Assembly (NCBI RefSeq): GCF_030816195.1
Contig: NZ_JAUSXS010000001.1
Span: 1,945,501-2,009,500, forward strand
DNA length: 64,000 nucleotides
Direction of reading: 5' to 3'
DNA from: Pseudomonas sp. W4I3
Lineage (GTDB): Bacteria; Pseudomonadota; Gammaproteobacteria; Pseudomonadales; Pseudomonadaceae
The notes below the pieces were generated by a model. It saw only the letters and a list, made by a program, of their open reading frames with translations. It did not search any database and was not told the origin of the DNA. Every line of letters begins with the position of its first letter. Position 1 is the first letter of the stretch. The position numbers and the translations under genes were made by a program. This document shows positions 19,007-29,291 of the stretch, piece by piece.

Positions 19007-19116
19007 TGGTTAACTCCTGAAATACATCAAAATCCATCTTGGTGTTCGTCTGCGGGCCCGGTGCTAAAGCACATGACGCCAGTTCAAACGACCGTTCCAA
19101 GTGATGGCTTACTGGC

Positions 19117-19144
19117 TGTGACCGGATGCTTTTTTCAAAAGTTC
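19117..19144 (-). promoter_or_regulatory. Possible AlgU (sigma-E type) promoter of the DUF4398-lptF pair
   Basis: On the minus strand GAACTT (19144-19139) is followed after 17 bases by TCACA (19121-19117). This is close to the AlgU consensus GAACTT-N16/17-TCtgA. Position and the known AlgU control of lptF in P. aeruginosa support it. The -10 is imperfect. Confidence 0.45.
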
Positions 19145-19286
19145 AGCGGAGATGGCGATTTGCCTAAAAAAATATCTGACTGAATGGTCAGGGTCGGAAA
19201 ATTGGAACTTTCCCTGCGCGTGGAGGTACTCCGAGCCGCTCAAAGGCCCGGAATACGGGGGTTAGATTGACGTCAATGAGAGGTGA

Positions 19287-19631
19287 TCAGTGCTTCTGTT
19301 CGTCAGCACTCGCTGACAAATCATGCAGATGGCGGCGGGACAACGTCAGAAATCGCGGGGTGGGCCCGACGTCTTCATACAGCGGATCGCCTTCTTCATC
19401 GGTGGCAATCACTTGCTGGCCCTTGATGTAGGGGAAGCTGGCTTCCAGCTCTTCAAGGGCAGCGCCAATCAGTTCACCGAGCAGCTCCTCGGGGTGGCGC
19501 TTGGGGTACATCTCGGCGAGGGCGGCCAGCCTGGCGGCGGCCTCTACGTCCAGATGGATCGCGTATTGGGTTTTGGTCAGCTGACCCTTGGCGGTTTCTT
19601 CCCAATGCTGGGGCAAGTCTCGAATCTTCAT
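19287..19631 (-). CDS. Conserved small hypothetical protein
   Basis: 114 residues, acidic, without signal peptide or membrane helix. The N-terminal part ([40 protein letters not shown]) looks like a small helical fold, and the C-terminus is charged and ends in His. Homologues next to ppc in other pseudomonads are sometimes labelled pilin-related, which I cannot support from sequence. Start ATG at 19631 with GAGG upstream. Divergent from ppc. Confidence 0.75.
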   Translation of the reverse strand: MKIRDLPQHWEETAKGQLTKTQYAIHLDVEAAARLAALAEMYPKRHPEELLGELIGAALEELEASFPYIKGQQVIATDEEGDPLYEDVGPTPRFLTLSRRHLHDLSASADEQKH

Positions 19632-19795
19632 GGCAACCTCAATTAATGAGTGACCAGCCGCCGGTGTGGATGACGCGGCGGCTTGATGTTGAGACTAGCT
19701 GGAAGCGGCAAGGTTTAAAGTGTCTTGTCAGAAACCGACGCCGACGGCACTCTGGGACACGTTCGCGTCCCGGATTTCTGGCTGGAGAGTGGCTG

Positions 19796-22423
19796 ATGAG
19801 TGATATCGATGCACGCTTGCGTGAGGATGTTCACCTGCTGGGTGAGCTGTTGGGCAATACGATTCGAGAGCAGTACGGCGATGATTTTCTCGGCAAGATC
19901 GAGCAGATCCGCAAGGGCGCCAAGGCTGACCGGCGCGGCGCGGGTGATGAGCTCAGCACGAGCCTCAATCAGCTGCAGGAAGAGCAACTGCTGCCCGTAG
20001 CGCGGGCGTTCAACCAGTTCCTCAACCTGGCCAATATTGCCGAGCAGTACCAGTTGATCCACCGGCGCGATGAGTCGCAATCGGCACCCTTCGAGTCCCG
20101 GGTGCTGCCGGAGCTGTTGGCCCGCCTGCAAAGCGAAGGCCACAGCGATGAATCCCTGGCCCGCCAATTGGCGCAACTGGAGATCGAGCTGGTGCTCACC
20201 GCGCACCCCACCGAAGTCGCACGCCGCACGCTGATCCAGAAATACGATGCGATCGCCGCGCAACTGGCGCTGCAGGACCACCGTGACCTCACCAGCGCCG
20301 AGCGCGATCAGATTCGCGAACGCTTGCAGCGACTGATCGCCGAGGCCTGGCACACCGAAGAAATCCGTCGCGTGCGGCCCACGCCGGTAGATGAAGCCAA
20401 ATGGGGCTTTGCGGTGATCGAGCATTCACTGTGGCACGCCATTCCCAATTATCTGCGCAAGGCCGACCAGGCCCTGCATGCCGCCACCGGTTTGCGTCTG
20501 CCGTTGACGGCCGCGCCGATTCGCTTTGCCTCGTGGATGGGCGGCGACCGTGACGGCAACCCCAACGTCACGGCGCCGGTCACCCGCGAAGTGCTGCTGC
20601 TGGCGCGCTGGATGGCGGCGGACTTGTACCTGCGCGATGTCGACCAGCTCGCTTCCGAGCTGTCGATGCAACAGGCCAGCCCAGCGTTGCAAGCCCAGGT
20701 GGGGGACAGCGTCGAGCCCTACCGCGCCGTGCTCAAGCAACTGCGCGAACGCCTGCGCGCCACGCGCCAGTGGGCCCATGCCTCGTTGACGGTCAGTACC
20801 CCGGCCCCGGCGCAGGTGTTGCAGGACAATTGCGACCTGCTCGGCCCGCTGGAACTGTGCTATCAATCGCTGCATGAGTGCGGCATGGGCGTGATTGCCG
20901 ATGGCCCGTTGCTTGACTGCCTGCGCCGCGCCGTGACCTTTGGCCTGTTCCTGGTGCGCCTGGATGTGCGCCAGGACTCCACCCGCCACGCCTCGGCCAT
21001 GACCGAGATCACCGACTATCTGGGGCTGGGGCGTTATGAGGACTGGGACGAAGACACGCGCATCGGCTTCCTGACCGAAGAACTGACCAATCGCCGACCC
21101 TTGCTGCCGGCTTATTTCAAGCCTTCGGACGACACCGCGGAAGTCTTGAACACGTGCCGCGAAATCGCGGCTGCACCCGCCGCGTCGCTGGGCTCCTATG
21201 TCATTTCCATGGCCGGCGCCGCGTCGGATGTGCTGGCGGTGCAACTGCTGCTCAAAGAGTCAGGCGTACAGCGGCCCATGCGCGTGGTGCCGCTGTTCGA
21301 AACCCTGGCCGACCTGGACAACGCCGGGCCGGTAATGGAGCGACTGCTGCAACTGCCGGACTATCGCGCGCGGCTGCAGGGCCCGCAGGAAGTGATGATC
21401 GGTTATTCGGACTCGGCCAAGGACGCCGGCACCACCGCCGCCGCCTGGGCGCAGTACCGGGCGCAGGAACGCCTGGTGGAGATCTGCCGCGAGCAACAGG
21501 TGGAATTGCTGTTGTTCCACGGCCGTGGTGGCACGGTTGGCCGTGGCGGTGGCCCGGCGCATGCGGCGATCCTGTCGCAGCCGCCAGGCTCGGTGGCGGG
21601 GCGGTTCCGCACCACCGAACAAGGCGAGATGATCCGCTTCAAGTTCGGGCTGCCGGATATTGCCGAGCAGAACCTCAACCTTTACCTGGCGGCGGTACTC
21701 GAAGCCACGTTGTTGCCACCGCCGCCGCCTGAACCGGCCTGGCGTCATCTGATGGATGAATTGGCGGCCGACGGCGTCAGCGCCTACCGCGCGGTGGTGC
21801 GGGAAAATCCGCAGTTTGTCGAGTATTTCCGCCAGTCCACACCGGAGCAGGAGCTGGGACGTTTACCGCTGGGTAGTCGTCCAGCCAAGCGGCGCGCTGG
21901 TGGTATTGAAAGTCTGCGCGCCATTCCCTGGATCTTTGGTTGGACCCAGACCCGCCTGATGCTGCCCGCCTGGCTCGGCTGGGAAGCGGCATTGAGCAAG
22001 GCCCTGGAGCGCGGCGAGGGTGAGTTGCTGGGGCAGATGCGTGAGCAGTGGCCATTCTTCCGCACGCGCATCGACATGCTCGAGATGGTGCTGGCCAAGG
22101 CCGATGCCGACATCGCCCGTCTCTATGATGAGCGCCTGGTGCAGCCTGATTTGCTGCCATTGGGCGCGCATTTACGCGACCTATTGTCGCAGGCCTGCGA
22201 CGTGGTGCTTGGCCTGACCGGCCAGTCGCAGCTGCTGGCCCATAGTCCGGATACTCTGGAGTTCATCCGCCTGCGCAACACCTACCTGGACCCCTTGCAC
22301 CTGTTGCAGGCCGAATTGCTCGCACGCTCGCGTCAACGTGAAGCTGCGCAAGACAGCCCTCTGGAACAGGCGCTGCTGGTGTCCGTCGCCGGTATTGCCG
22401 CGGGTTTGCGCAACACCGGTTGA
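19796..22423 (+). CDS. ppc: Phosphoenolpyruvate carboxylase
   Basis: Replenishes the TCA cycle by converting phosphoenolpyruvate and bicarbonate to oxaloacetate. The 875 residues show the family signatures: [13 protein letters not shown] with the catalytic His, [11 protein letters not shown], the glycine-rich loop [16 protein letters not shown], and the terminal NTG. The start is the ATG at 19796 ([11 protein letters not shown]); an in-frame upstream start would add 50 residues unlike the family. A strong terminator follows. A single-gene unit divergent from the small gene at 19287. Confidence 0.95.
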   Translation: MSDIDARLREDVHLLGELLGNTIREQYGDDFLGKIEQIRKGAKADRRGAGDELSTSLNQLQEEQLLPVARAFNQFLNLANIAEQYQLIHRRDESQSAPFESRVLPELLARLQSEGHSDESLARQLAQLEIELVLTAHPTEVARRTLIQKYDAIAAQLALQDHRDLTSAERDQIRERLQRLIAEAWHTEEIRRVRPTPVDEAKWGFAVIEHSLWHAIPNYLRKADQALHAATGLRLPLTAAPIRFASWMGGDRDGNPNVTAPVTREVLLLARWMAADLYLRDVDQLASELSMQQASPALQAQVGDSVEPYRAVLKQLRERLRATRQWAHASLTVSTPAPAQVLQDNCDLLGPLELCYQSLHECGMGVIADGPLLDCLRRAVTFGLFLVRLDVRQDSTRHASAMTEITDYLGLGRYEDWDEDTRIGFLTEELTNRRPLLPAYFKPSDDTAEVLNTCREIAAAPAASLGSYVISMAGAASDVLAVQLLLKESGVQRPMRVVPLFETLADLDNAGPVMERLLQLPDYRARLQGPQEVMIGYSDSAKDAGTTAAAWAQYRAQERLVEICREQQVELLLFHGRGGTVGRGGGPAHAAILSQPPGSVAGRFRTTEQGEMIRFKFGLPDIAEQNLNLYLAAVLEATLLPPPPPEPAWRHLMDELAADGVSAYRAVVRENPQFVEYFRQSTPEQELGRLPLGSRPAKRRAGGIESLRAIPWIFGWTQTRLMLPAWLGWEAALSKALERGEGELLGQMREQWPFFRTRIDMLEMVLAKADADIARLYDERLVQPDLLPLGAHLRDLLSQACDVVLGLTGQSQLLAHSPDTLEFIRLRNTYLDPLHLLQAELLARSRQREAAQDSPLEQALLVSVAGIAAGLRNTG

Positions 22424-22463
22424 GGTTTTTCGCGTGTTCTCAACGGCTTGCGGATAAACCGCG

Positions 22464-22495
22464 ACGACCGCCCTGAACAGGGCGGTCGTTGTTTG
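22464..22495 (+). terminator. Intrinsic terminator after ppc
   Basis: An 11-bp perfect stem ACGACCGCCCT / AGGGCGGTCGT with a GAAC loop, followed by TGTTTG. The remaining ~200 bases before adk show no gene. Confidence 0.8.
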
Positions 22496-22619
22496 AGGGG
22501 CTGGGTTGCGCTCAGGCAAACCCGCTGGCTGACGCATGCCTGGCGCGGGTTTCTCCTACTTTTGGCGGCTTGTATGGTGAGGTCCTGCTGTGTATCTTGA
22601 TCAGCCTTTGGCCGTTTGA

Positions 22620-23351
<732 letters not shown>

Positions 23352-23371
23352 TGCTTTAACTGCCTGCACTG

Positions 23372-23401
23372 ACAACGGCCCGCTTGCGGGCCGTTGTTGT
23401 T
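23372..23401 (+). terminator. Intrinsic terminator after adk
   Basis: ACAACGGCCCG-cttg-CGGGCCGTTGT followed by TGTTTA. A strong stem with a modest T-run. Confidence 0.8.
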
Positions 23402-23441
23402 TATACTGGCGCACTTTTTTTCGACTTGGACACCCACACCC

Positions 23442-24128
23442 ATGAGCACCCTGCTGGCCCTGGACACCGCGACTGAAGCTTGCTCCGTTGCCTTGCTGCA
23501 CGATGGCAAGGTAACGAGCCACTACGAGGTGATCCCGCGCCTGCACGCGCAGAAGCTGCTGCCGATGATCAAGCAGCTGCTGGAAGACGCCGGCACCCAC
23601 CTGGGCGCCGTGGACGCGATCGCTTTCGGCCGTGGCCCGGGCGCGTTTACCGGCGTGCGCATTGCCATTGGCGTGGTGCAGGGCCTGGCGTTTGCATTGG
23701 AGCGTCCGGTTTTGCCGGTCTCCAACCTTGCGGTGCTGGCCCAGCGTGCGCTGCGTGAGCACGGTGCCTCGCAAGTGGCGGCGGCGATTGATGCGCGCAT
23801 GGATGAAGTCTATTGGGGCTGCTACCGCGAGAACGCCGGTGAAATGCGCCTGGTGGGTGTAGAAGCCGTGCAGGCGCCGGAGTCATCCGTTTTGCCCGAT
23901 GATGCTGGCGGCGACTGGTTTGGCGCCGGCACCGGCTGGGGATATGGCGAGCGCATGGGTGTGCAACCGGCGAGTCAGGACGCTGCGATGCTGCCTCATG
24001 CGCAAGATCTGCTCACGCTTGCGCGCTTTGCTTTCGAGCGCGGCGAGGCGATTGCGGCGGACCTGGCGGCGCCGGTCTATTTGCGCGATAAAGTCGCACA
24101 GACCAAGGCGGAGAGAGGGATTATTTGA
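23442..24128 (+). CDS. tsaB: tRNA t6A biosynthesis protein TsaB
   Basis: Partner of TsaD and TsaE in adding threonylcarbamoyl to A37 of ANN-decoding tRNAs. 228 residues; the ASKHA-type N-terminus MSTLLALDTATEACSVAL and the segment FGRGPGAFTGVRIAIGVVQGLA are diagnostic. The start is the ATG at 23442. The ORF extends upstream, but those residues are not family-like. TsaB makes the substrate modification for TcdA (43473), which cyclises t6A to ct6A. Confidence 0.93.
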   Translation: MSTLLALDTATEACSVALLHDGKVTSHYEVIPRLHAQKLLPMIKQLLEDAGTHLGAVDAIAFGRGPGAFTGVRIAIGVVQGLAFALERPVLPVSNLAVLAQRALREHGASQVAAAIDARMDEVYWGCYRENAGEMRLVGVEAVQAPESSVLPDDAGGDWFGAGTGWGYGERMGVQPASQDAAMLPHAQDLLTLARFAFERGEAIAADLAAPVYLRDKVAQTKAERGII

Positions 24129-24288
24129 CGCCAGAAACGCGGTAAATCTGCGACAAAAATCGCCAATCGTCAGAATTTGCATCGGCTTTTAAACCTTTTA
24201 CAAATTATGTGTTCTAGTTATCACCAGAGCATTTGCGCGCTACGGATTGCGCCATTAAAATGCCATTACTGATAGCGAGTTCGCGCCC

Positions 24289-24579
24289 ATGCGTATTGAT
24301 GGCTTTTCCTCACAGTCGTACCCGATCAAGCGTAAGCCTCGTAAGGCGAACGCCACTGTGGACGATTCAGTCGAGGACTCGCCGGACTTCATTCAGGTCC
24401 AATCGGATGCGCAGGCCAACAGCCAGGCGCGCACCAGTGGTCTTCCCGCCCGTCAGCAAGACATGGTCTTCCCCCGCTCCATGAGCAAAAGCGTCGCCAC
24501 CGCCCTGGCCAGCTACCTGACCACCGCCGGCTTTGTCGAATGGGATATGGAAGTGCTGGGTCTCGATATCCACATCTGA
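24289..24579 (+). CDS. Small conserved hypothetical protein
   Basis: 96 residues: a disordered, charged and Ser/Gln-rich N-terminal half (PIKRKPRKANATVDDSVED), then a short helical segment SKSVATALASYLTTAGFV and a C-terminal acidic-hydrophobic end. No family recognised. Its stop overlaps the ATG of the DUF72 gene (TGATG), so the two are probably co-translated. The DUF72 partner suggests nothing specific about its role. Confidence 0.7.
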   Translation: MRIDGFSSQSYPIKRKPRKANATVDDSVEDSPDFIQVQSDAQANSQARTSGLPARQQDMVFPRSMSKSVATALASYLTTAGFVEWDMEVLGLDIHI

Positions 24580-25439
24580 TGCGTCTGCCTTACTACATCG
24601 GCTGTCCGTCCTGGAGTGAAAACGCCTGGCGCGACTACCTGTACCCCGTCGATGCGCGCGCCAACGATTATCTGGCGCTCTATTCCCAAGTCTTCAACGC
24701 GGTTGAAGGCAACACCACCTTTTACGCGCGTCCCTCGACCTCTACTGTGCAGCGCTGGGCCGAGATCATGCCCGATCATTTTCGTTTCACCGCCAAATTC
24801 CCGGGTGATATCAGCCATGCCGGCGACTTGCGTGAACAGTTACCGGCGGCGGAAAGTTTTGTTGGTTTGATGAGTCCCCTAGGCGAGCGCGTTTCGCCAT
24901 TGTGGCTGCAGCTTTCGAAGGGGTTCACACCGCAACGCCTGGGGGAGTTGGCCGGGTTTCTGGATGGCATCGATCGTCCGCTGGCGGTTGAAGTTCGCCA
25001 CCGTGAGTTCTTCGCCAAAGGCGAGGCCGAGCGCAGCCTCAACCGGCTATTGCGTGACCGCGGTGTGGAACGCATTTGCCTTGATCCGCGTGCGCTGTTC
25101 AGCTGCACCTCCACCTCGGCGGCGGTACTGCATGCCCAATCGAAAAAGCCGAAGGTACCGCCACGCCCGGCGGCGTTGACGCAGTTTCCCCAGGTGCGCT
25201 TTATCGGGCATCCCGAGCTTGAGGCCAACGACCCGTTCCTGGTTCCGTGGGTCGAAAAGATCGCCGCATGGATCGAAGAAGGACGCACCCCCTACATGTT
25301 CCTGCACACCTCGGACAACCGTCTCGCCGCACAGTTGGCCTTGCGTTTTCACGACCAACTGATGATGCGTTTACCCGGTCTCGCGCCGCTGCCGACCTTG
25401 CATCGAGAACCCGTCGCGGAGCAACTGGGGTTACTCTAA
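24579..25439 (+). CDS. DUF72 domain protein (YecE family)
   Basis: 286-residue TIM-barrel-like protein of the DUF72/YecE family, function unknown. Typical stretches are YYIGCPSWS at the N-terminus, FNAVEGNTTFYARPS, FRFTAKFPGDISH, LAVEVRHREFF and YMFLHTSDN near the C-terminus. The start is the ATG at 24579 overlapping the previous stop; a longer in-frame start would lie inside the upstream gene. It ends about 30 bases before the next gene. Confidence 0.9.
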   Translation: MRLPYYIGCPSWSENAWRDYLYPVDARANDYLALYSQVFNAVEGNTTFYARPSTSTVQRWAEIMPDHFRFTAKFPGDISHAGDLREQLPAAESFVGLMSPLGERVSPLWLQLSKGFTPQRLGELAGFLDGIDRPLAVEVRHREFFAKGEAERSLNRLLRDRGVERICLDPRALFSCTSTSAAVLHAQSKKPKVPPRPAALTQFPQVRFIGHPELEANDPFLVPWVEKIAAWIEEGRTPYMFLHTSDNRLAAQLALRFHDQLMMRLPGLAPLPTLHREPVAEQLGLL

Positions 25440-25467
25440 GGCTTCTTTATCTCGCCTGGAGTCAGTC

Positions 25468-26295
25468 ATGGATGCCCAAACCCTTCGCGCCCAAACCTTC
25501 AAAGCCCTGCACGAGCGCGATTGTGCCTTTGTCATGCCCAATCCGTGGGATGCCGGCTCCGCGATCATGCTTGCCAGCCTTGGCTTCGAAGCGTTGGCCA
25601 CCACCAGCGCGGGCTTTGCGTTCAGCCTGGGGCGGCCGGATGCCGAAGGCGCGCTGTCGCTGGAGGACACCCTGGGCAATGCTGGCGCCATCGTCAGGGC
25701 GACGTCGCTGCCGGTCGCCGCTGACTTGGAAAACGGCTTCAGCGACACCCCAGAAGGCTGCGCCCAGACCATCTTGCGTGCCGCCGCCACCGGTATCGTC
25801 GGCGGTTCCATCGAAGACGCCACGGGCGTTGCCGTCGATCCGATCTACCCCTTCGACCTGGCCGTCGAGCGCATCGAGGCCGCCGTCGCTGCCGCCCGCA
25901 GCCTGAGCTTTCCCTTCACGCTGACGGCCCGGGCAGAAAACCTGCTGCATGGCCGCCTGGATTTGCCCGACACCATTCGCCGCCTGCAAGCCTATGCCGA
26001 GGCGGGAGCCGATGTGCTGTATGCGCCGGGCCTGCGCAGTGCCGAAGAGGTATTGGCGGTGGTCAAGGCAGTCGCGCCCAAGCCGGTGAATGTGTTGATG
26101 TCCGGTGGCTTGAATCTTAGCGTCGCGCAATTGAGCGAACTGGGCGTGCGTCGCATCAGCGTGGGCTCGGCCCTGGCCCTGGCGGCCTATGGCGAGTTCT
26201 ATCGGGCCGCGCAGGAGGTCTACGGGCTGGGCACCTTTACCTTTACCGAGCGCAAGATGCCGTTCGACCAAGCCAACCGATTCTTCAAGGGCTAG
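25468..26295 (+). CDS. Isocitrate lyase / PEP mutase superfamily protein
   Basis: 275-residue TIM-barrel enzyme of the ICL/PEPM superfamily. MPNPWDAGSAIMLASLGFEALATTSAGFA, the Mg-binding region VAADLENGFSDTPEG and GGSIEDATG are visible. The KKCGH-type catalytic loop of isocitrate lyase is absent, so it is not a classic AceA. It more likely acts on a 2-oxo or phosphonate-like substrate, or as an oxaloacetate or methylisocitrate-type lyase; I cannot choose. Start ATG 25468. Followed by the extensin-like gene after 3 bases. Confidence 0.85.
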   Translation: MDAQTLRAQTFKALHERDCAFVMPNPWDAGSAIMLASLGFEALATTSAGFAFSLGRPDAEGALSLEDTLGNAGAIVRATSLPVAADLENGFSDTPEGCAQTILRAAATGIVGGSIEDATGVAVDPIYPFDLAVERIEAAVAAARSLSFPFTLTARAENLLHGRLDLPDTIRRLQAYAEAGADVLYAPGLRSAEEVLAVVKAVAPKPVNVLMSGGLNLSVAQLSELGVRRISVGSALALAAYGEFYRAAQEVYGLGTFTFTERKMPFDQANRFFKG

Positions 26296-26298
26296 GCC

Positions 26299-26997
26299 GT
26301 GCGGTCGATCAGCTTGATGGGCGTGTTGCTGTTGCTCGGCGGCGTTGTCGCCGTAGGTGTGTGGCGAGGCTGGGTGCCGTTTCCGAATGAGTGGAACCCC
26401 TGGGCGCCGCTGGATGTGGGCGCCAGTCCGAACCTGTTGACGCGCTACAAGTTGGGGCGGCTGCAGGATGATCCGGTTCTGTGCGATCAAGTGCTGAAAA
26501 CTTCGGGATTGCGCGTCAGCCGTCAGGCGGACTCGCCCGCCGGCGCCGCCTGCCCGTTGCGCAACACGTTGAGGGTACAGGGCGCGGAGGTTGGCTTGAG
26601 CAGCAGCTTTTTGGCCAGTTGCCCACTGGCGGTAGCGTTTGCCTTGTTCGAACGCCATAGCGTGCAACCGGCCGCTCAGGCGATATACGGCCAGGCGGTG
26701 ATGCGAGTCGACCACTTGGGCAGTTTCGCCTGTCGCAATATCTACAACCGCGCCGAAGGCCGACTCAGCCAGCACGCCTCGGCCAATGCCCTGGATATCG
26801 CCGGGTTTCGCCTGGCCGATGGACGCAGTATCAGTGTGCTCAAGGGGTGGCCGGGGGAAGGCGCTGACGCACGGTTTCTGCGTCAGGTGCGTGACAGCGC
26901 CTGTCACGCGTTCAATGGGGTATTAAGCCCGGACTATAACGCCGCGCACCGTAACCATTTCCACCTGGATATGGGAGGCTGGTGGGTGTGTCGCTAA
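26299..26997 (+). CDS. Extensin-like C-terminal domain protein
   Basis: 232 residues with an N-terminal membrane anchor (about 6-22, MGVLLLLGGVVAVGVW) and an extensin-like C-terminal domain. The conserved HASANALDIAGF and HRNHFHLDMGG look like peptidase-type metal ligands, related to D-Ala-D-Ala carboxypeptidase folds, so a cell-wall role in the periplasm is inferred. The start is the GTG at 26299, three bases after the previous stop. Convergent with the next gene; only 3 bases separate the two stop codons. Confidence 0.82.
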   Translation: MRSISLMGVLLLLGGVVAVGVWRGWVPFPNEWNPWAPLDVGASPNLLTRYKLGRLQDDPVLCDQVLKTSGLRVSRQADSPAGAACPLRNTLRVQGAEVGLSSSFLASCPLAVAFALFERHSVQPAAQAIYGQAVMRVDHLGSFACRNIYNRAEGRLSQHASANALDIAGFRLADGRSISVLKGWPGEGADARFLRQVRDSACHAFNGVLSPDYNAAHRNHFHLDMGGWWVCR

Positions 26998-27000
26998 GGG

Positions 27001-27621
27001 TCAGGCAGCCAGGCGCAGGTTGTTGGCGATCAGCGGGCGTGCCCAGTAATAGTCAAAATCCAGGGCCTTCTGTTGCGCCATCCGATCTTCTTCAGTGAAG
27101 GGCGTCGCGGCCGGTGGCAGCAAGTCCAGCTCGAACTCGGCAATCGGCAGGTGCAGTGGGCGAGGTTGTGGCGCCGGGCCGGGTTCAGCCACGGGGTTGC
27201 CCGCATTCAGGACAATCGGCCGTACCCAACCGCTTTCGAAATGCTGCTGGCGTTGCTGGGCGATGATTTCTTCATCGGCGAAGGGCGCTGCCGCGGGTGG
27301 CAGCAACTCGGTCTCGAATTCGGCGATCGGCAGGAACAGCGGTTCAGGCGGGGCGATCTCGGTGTCTTTCACGTCGCACCCACGCTGGGTGAGAATCTGC
27401 GCCAACAGGTCGGCGCCTTCGCTGGGCTCCACCGCGGGATCTTTCGCTGCAGATGCCGTGGCGGCAAGCGCGCCCGGCGTGGCGCCGAGCTGCTCGGCCA
27501 GGGCGCGGGCGAAGAAGTCCTGCCACACATGGCTCACCCCGGCCAGCGCTTGAGTATTGCGCAGGCCGTAGTGGTTGTGGGTCGGCAGTACACCGATGGT
27601 TAGGGGAAGAATGTCTGACAT
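27001..27621 (-). CDS. Hypothetical protein with a 48-residue internal tandem duplication
   Basis: 206 residues; start ATG at 27621 (MSDILPLTIGVLPTHNHYG). The C-terminal half contains two copies of one motif, residues 92-139 and 153-200, 27 of 48 positions identical. Each has the core LPIAEFE, then LLPPAA, PF, an acidic patch, AQQ, F, W-x-RP and a final N. An Ala/Glu-rich linker precedes them. No signal peptide; no catalytic motif recognised. The pattern suggests a binding or docking repeat. It is divergent from rsmJ (97 bases between starts), as in related pseudomonads (from memory). Confidence 0.75.
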   Translation of the reverse strand: MSDILPLTIGVLPTHNHYGLRNTQALAGVSHVWQDFFARALAEQLGATPGALAATASAAKDPAVEPSEGADLLAQILTQRGCDVKDTEIAPPEPLFLPIAEFETELLPPAAAPFADEEIIAQQRQQHFESGWVRPIVLNAGNPVAEPGPAPQPRPLHLPIAEFELDLLPPAATPFTEEDRMAQQKALDFDYYWARPLIANNLRLAA

Positions 27622-27717
27622 TTTTCTCGGTCGACGCTCAGCTCTGGCAAAATACCTGACTGTTGTTTTTATCGGCCGCTGTTTGCCGATCCTTAATATT
27701 TTTGAGCGTAGCGATTG

Positions 27718-28500
27718 ATGAGCGAACAACCAGCGGCCAGCCGCATTCGGGTCGAGGCTTTGGCCGAAGGATTCCAGGCCCGTGCCGAGCAGTGGGCGGC
27801 GCTGCTTGGCTTGCCTGTGCACCTTGCGGATGCGGATTTTTCCCTGCAGGTCGGGGAACAGGGCCTGCAATTACAACAGCTCGGGCCTGACGCGCCGGGC
27901 CCGGTGCGAGTCGACTTTATCGAAGGCGGCGCGGCGCACCGGCGACTATACGGCGGCGGCAGTGGGCAGATGATCGCCAAGGCTGTGGGCATCGCCCAAG
28001 GCGTTCGCCCACGCGTGCTTGATGCCACGGCGGGCCTTGGCAAGGACGCCTTCGTGCTGGCCAGCCTGGGGTGTGACATGAGCCTGGTCGAGCGTCAGCC
28101 GCTGATTGGCGCTCTGCTTGAAGACGGCCTGGCACGCGCTGCGGACGATTTTGAAGTGGCGCCGATCGTGGCGCGGATGAAGCTGCTCAAGGGCAACTCC
28201 ATCGACGTGATGCTCAATTGGGAGGGCGAGCCGCCGCAGGTGATCTACCTCGACCCGATGTTCCCGCATCGTGAGAAAACGGCATTGGTGAAGAAGGAAA
28301 TGCGCCTGTTTCGGCCGTTGGTCGGTGACGACCCGGACGCTCCGGCACTATTGGCTGCCGCCCTGGCCTTGGCCAGCCATCGTGTGGTGGTCAAGCGCCC
28401 GCGCAAGGCGCCGTGCATCGAGGGGCCCAAGCCGAGTCACGCGCTGGAGGGCAAGTCCAGTCGCTATGACATTTATCCTAAAAAAGCACTCAAGCCTTAA
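27718..28500 (+). CDS. rsmJ: 16S rRNA (guanine-1516-N2)-methyltransferase RsmJ
   Basis: SAM-dependent methyltransferase acting on G1516 of 16S rRNA. 260 residues with the Rossmann motif [19 protein letters not shown] and the catalytic-type [19 protein letters not shown] stretch characteristic of RsmJ. The start is the ATG at 27718, after a TTG in frame one codon before. It ends against an inverted repeat at the 3' end of convergent mexL. Confidence 0.94.
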   Translation: MSEQPAASRIRVEALAEGFQARAEQWAALLGLPVHLADADFSLQVGEQGLQLQQLGPDAPGPVRVDFIEGGAAHRRLYGGGSGQMIAKAVGIAQGVRPRVLDATAGLGKDAFVLASLGCDMSLVERQPLIGALLEDGLARAADDFEVAPIVARMKLLKGNSIDVMLNWEGEPPQVIYLDPMFPHREKTALVKKEMRLFRPLVGDDPDAPALLAAALALASHRVVVKRPRKAPCIEGPKPSHALEGKSSRYDIYPKKALKP

Positions 28501-28506
28501 GTCTTA

Positions 28507-28546
28507 AGCTGCAAGCAAAAGCGCGCTCAACTTGCCGCTTGCAGCT
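28507..28546. terminator. Inverted repeat between convergent rsmJ and mexL
   Basis: AGCTGCAAGC (28507-28516) and GCTTGCAGCT (28537-28546) form a perfect 10-bp stem with a 20-base loop. It lacks a T-run, so it may be a weak bidirectional terminator or a repeat of the AGCTTGCAGCTTG type common in fluorescent pseudomonads. Confidence 0.5.
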
Positions 28547-29204
28547 AACCACTTGCCGCTTCTCCTCGCCCATACGCCCGCATAAACAACCCCACCACCT
28601 CCTGCACATGGGCCTCGGCGTCCGTCTCACTCAACTGCCCGCCGCAGCCATACAGCAGACGGAAGTTTGCCGTGCCTTTGAGCAGGCAAAAGAAGTGCTC
28701 GGCAGCCTTGAAGGGTTTGTCGATGCTCAGAGCGCCACTCTGGTCGATCCGACTGAGCAGGCGCTCCATGCCTTGCAGCATGCGCATCGGCCCTGCCTCG
28801 AAGAAGATCTGTGAAAGTTTCACGTCCTGATTGCCGGTGGTCATCATCAGGCGATGCAGGTTCACCGATTCTTCGCTGTTGATCAGCCGATGGAACCCGC
28901 GCGCAATGTTCAGTAATACGGTTTGCACGGGCATGGCTTCGGGTAGCTCGAAGTACATCACCGGCAATTGTTCCTCGCACTTGGCGACAACGGCGGCAGT
29001 GAACAGGGTTTCTTTGTCAGTGAAGTGGCTGTAGACGGTCAGTTTCGACACGCCCGCTTCCAGCGCCACGGCGTCCATGCTGGTGCTTGCATAGCCATTG
29101 CTCAAAAACAGAATTTTCGCGGCATCGAGAATTGCCTGGCGTTTTGCCATGTCCTTGGGACGCCCGGGGCTGCTGGTGTTTACAGGATTGTCGGACATTT
29201 GCAC
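28545..29204 (-). CDS. mexL: TetR-family repressor MexL of the MexJK efflux pump
   Basis: 219-residue TetR/AcrR repressor. The HTH is at about 22-65 (RQAILDAAKILFLSNGYASTSMDAVALEAGVSKLTVYSHF). Divergent from mexJK, which in P. aeruginosa MexL represses along with its own gene (established knowledge). ATG at 29204 (MQMSDNPV; a second ATG two codons later is also possible). The 87-base intergenic region holds the nested palindrome described separately. Assigned as MexL on context plus family. Confidence 0.88.
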   Translation of the reverse strand: MQMSDNPVNTSSPGRPKDMAKRQAILDAAKILFLSNGYASTSMDAVALEAGVSKLTVYSHFTDKETLFTAAVVAKCEEQLPVMYFELPEAMPVQTVLLNIARGFHRLINSEESVNLHRLMMTTGNQDVKLSQIFFEAGPMRMLQGMERLLSRIDQSGALSIDKPFKAAEHFFCLLKGTANFRLLYGCGGQLSETDAEAHVQEVVGLFMRAYGRGEAASG

Positions 29205-29209
29205 CTTTA

Positions 29210-29254
29210 ATACTGGACTGCTGAGTTTGGTATTAATAACATACCGGCCAGTAT
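29210..29254. promoter_or_regulatory. Nested palindrome, likely MexL operator, over the mexJ promoter
   Basis: The outer arms ATACTGG (29210-29216) and CCAGTAT (29248-29254) enclose the inner arms GGTAT (29229-29233) and ATACC (29241-29245). A mexJ promoter with TTGGTA (29227-29232) and TATAAT (29252-29257, spacing 19) overlaps the palindrome, so bound repressor would block polymerase. Operator role is inferred from position. Confidence 0.6.
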
Positions 29255-29291
29255 AATAATTCCTAGCTTCATTTGCGAAAGGTCCTACAGC

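Noticed and set aside
25462..26907. 481-codon leftward ORF antisense to the PEP mutase and extensin-like genes
   Set aside because: It crosses two well-supported genes and is Gln/Gly-rich noise.
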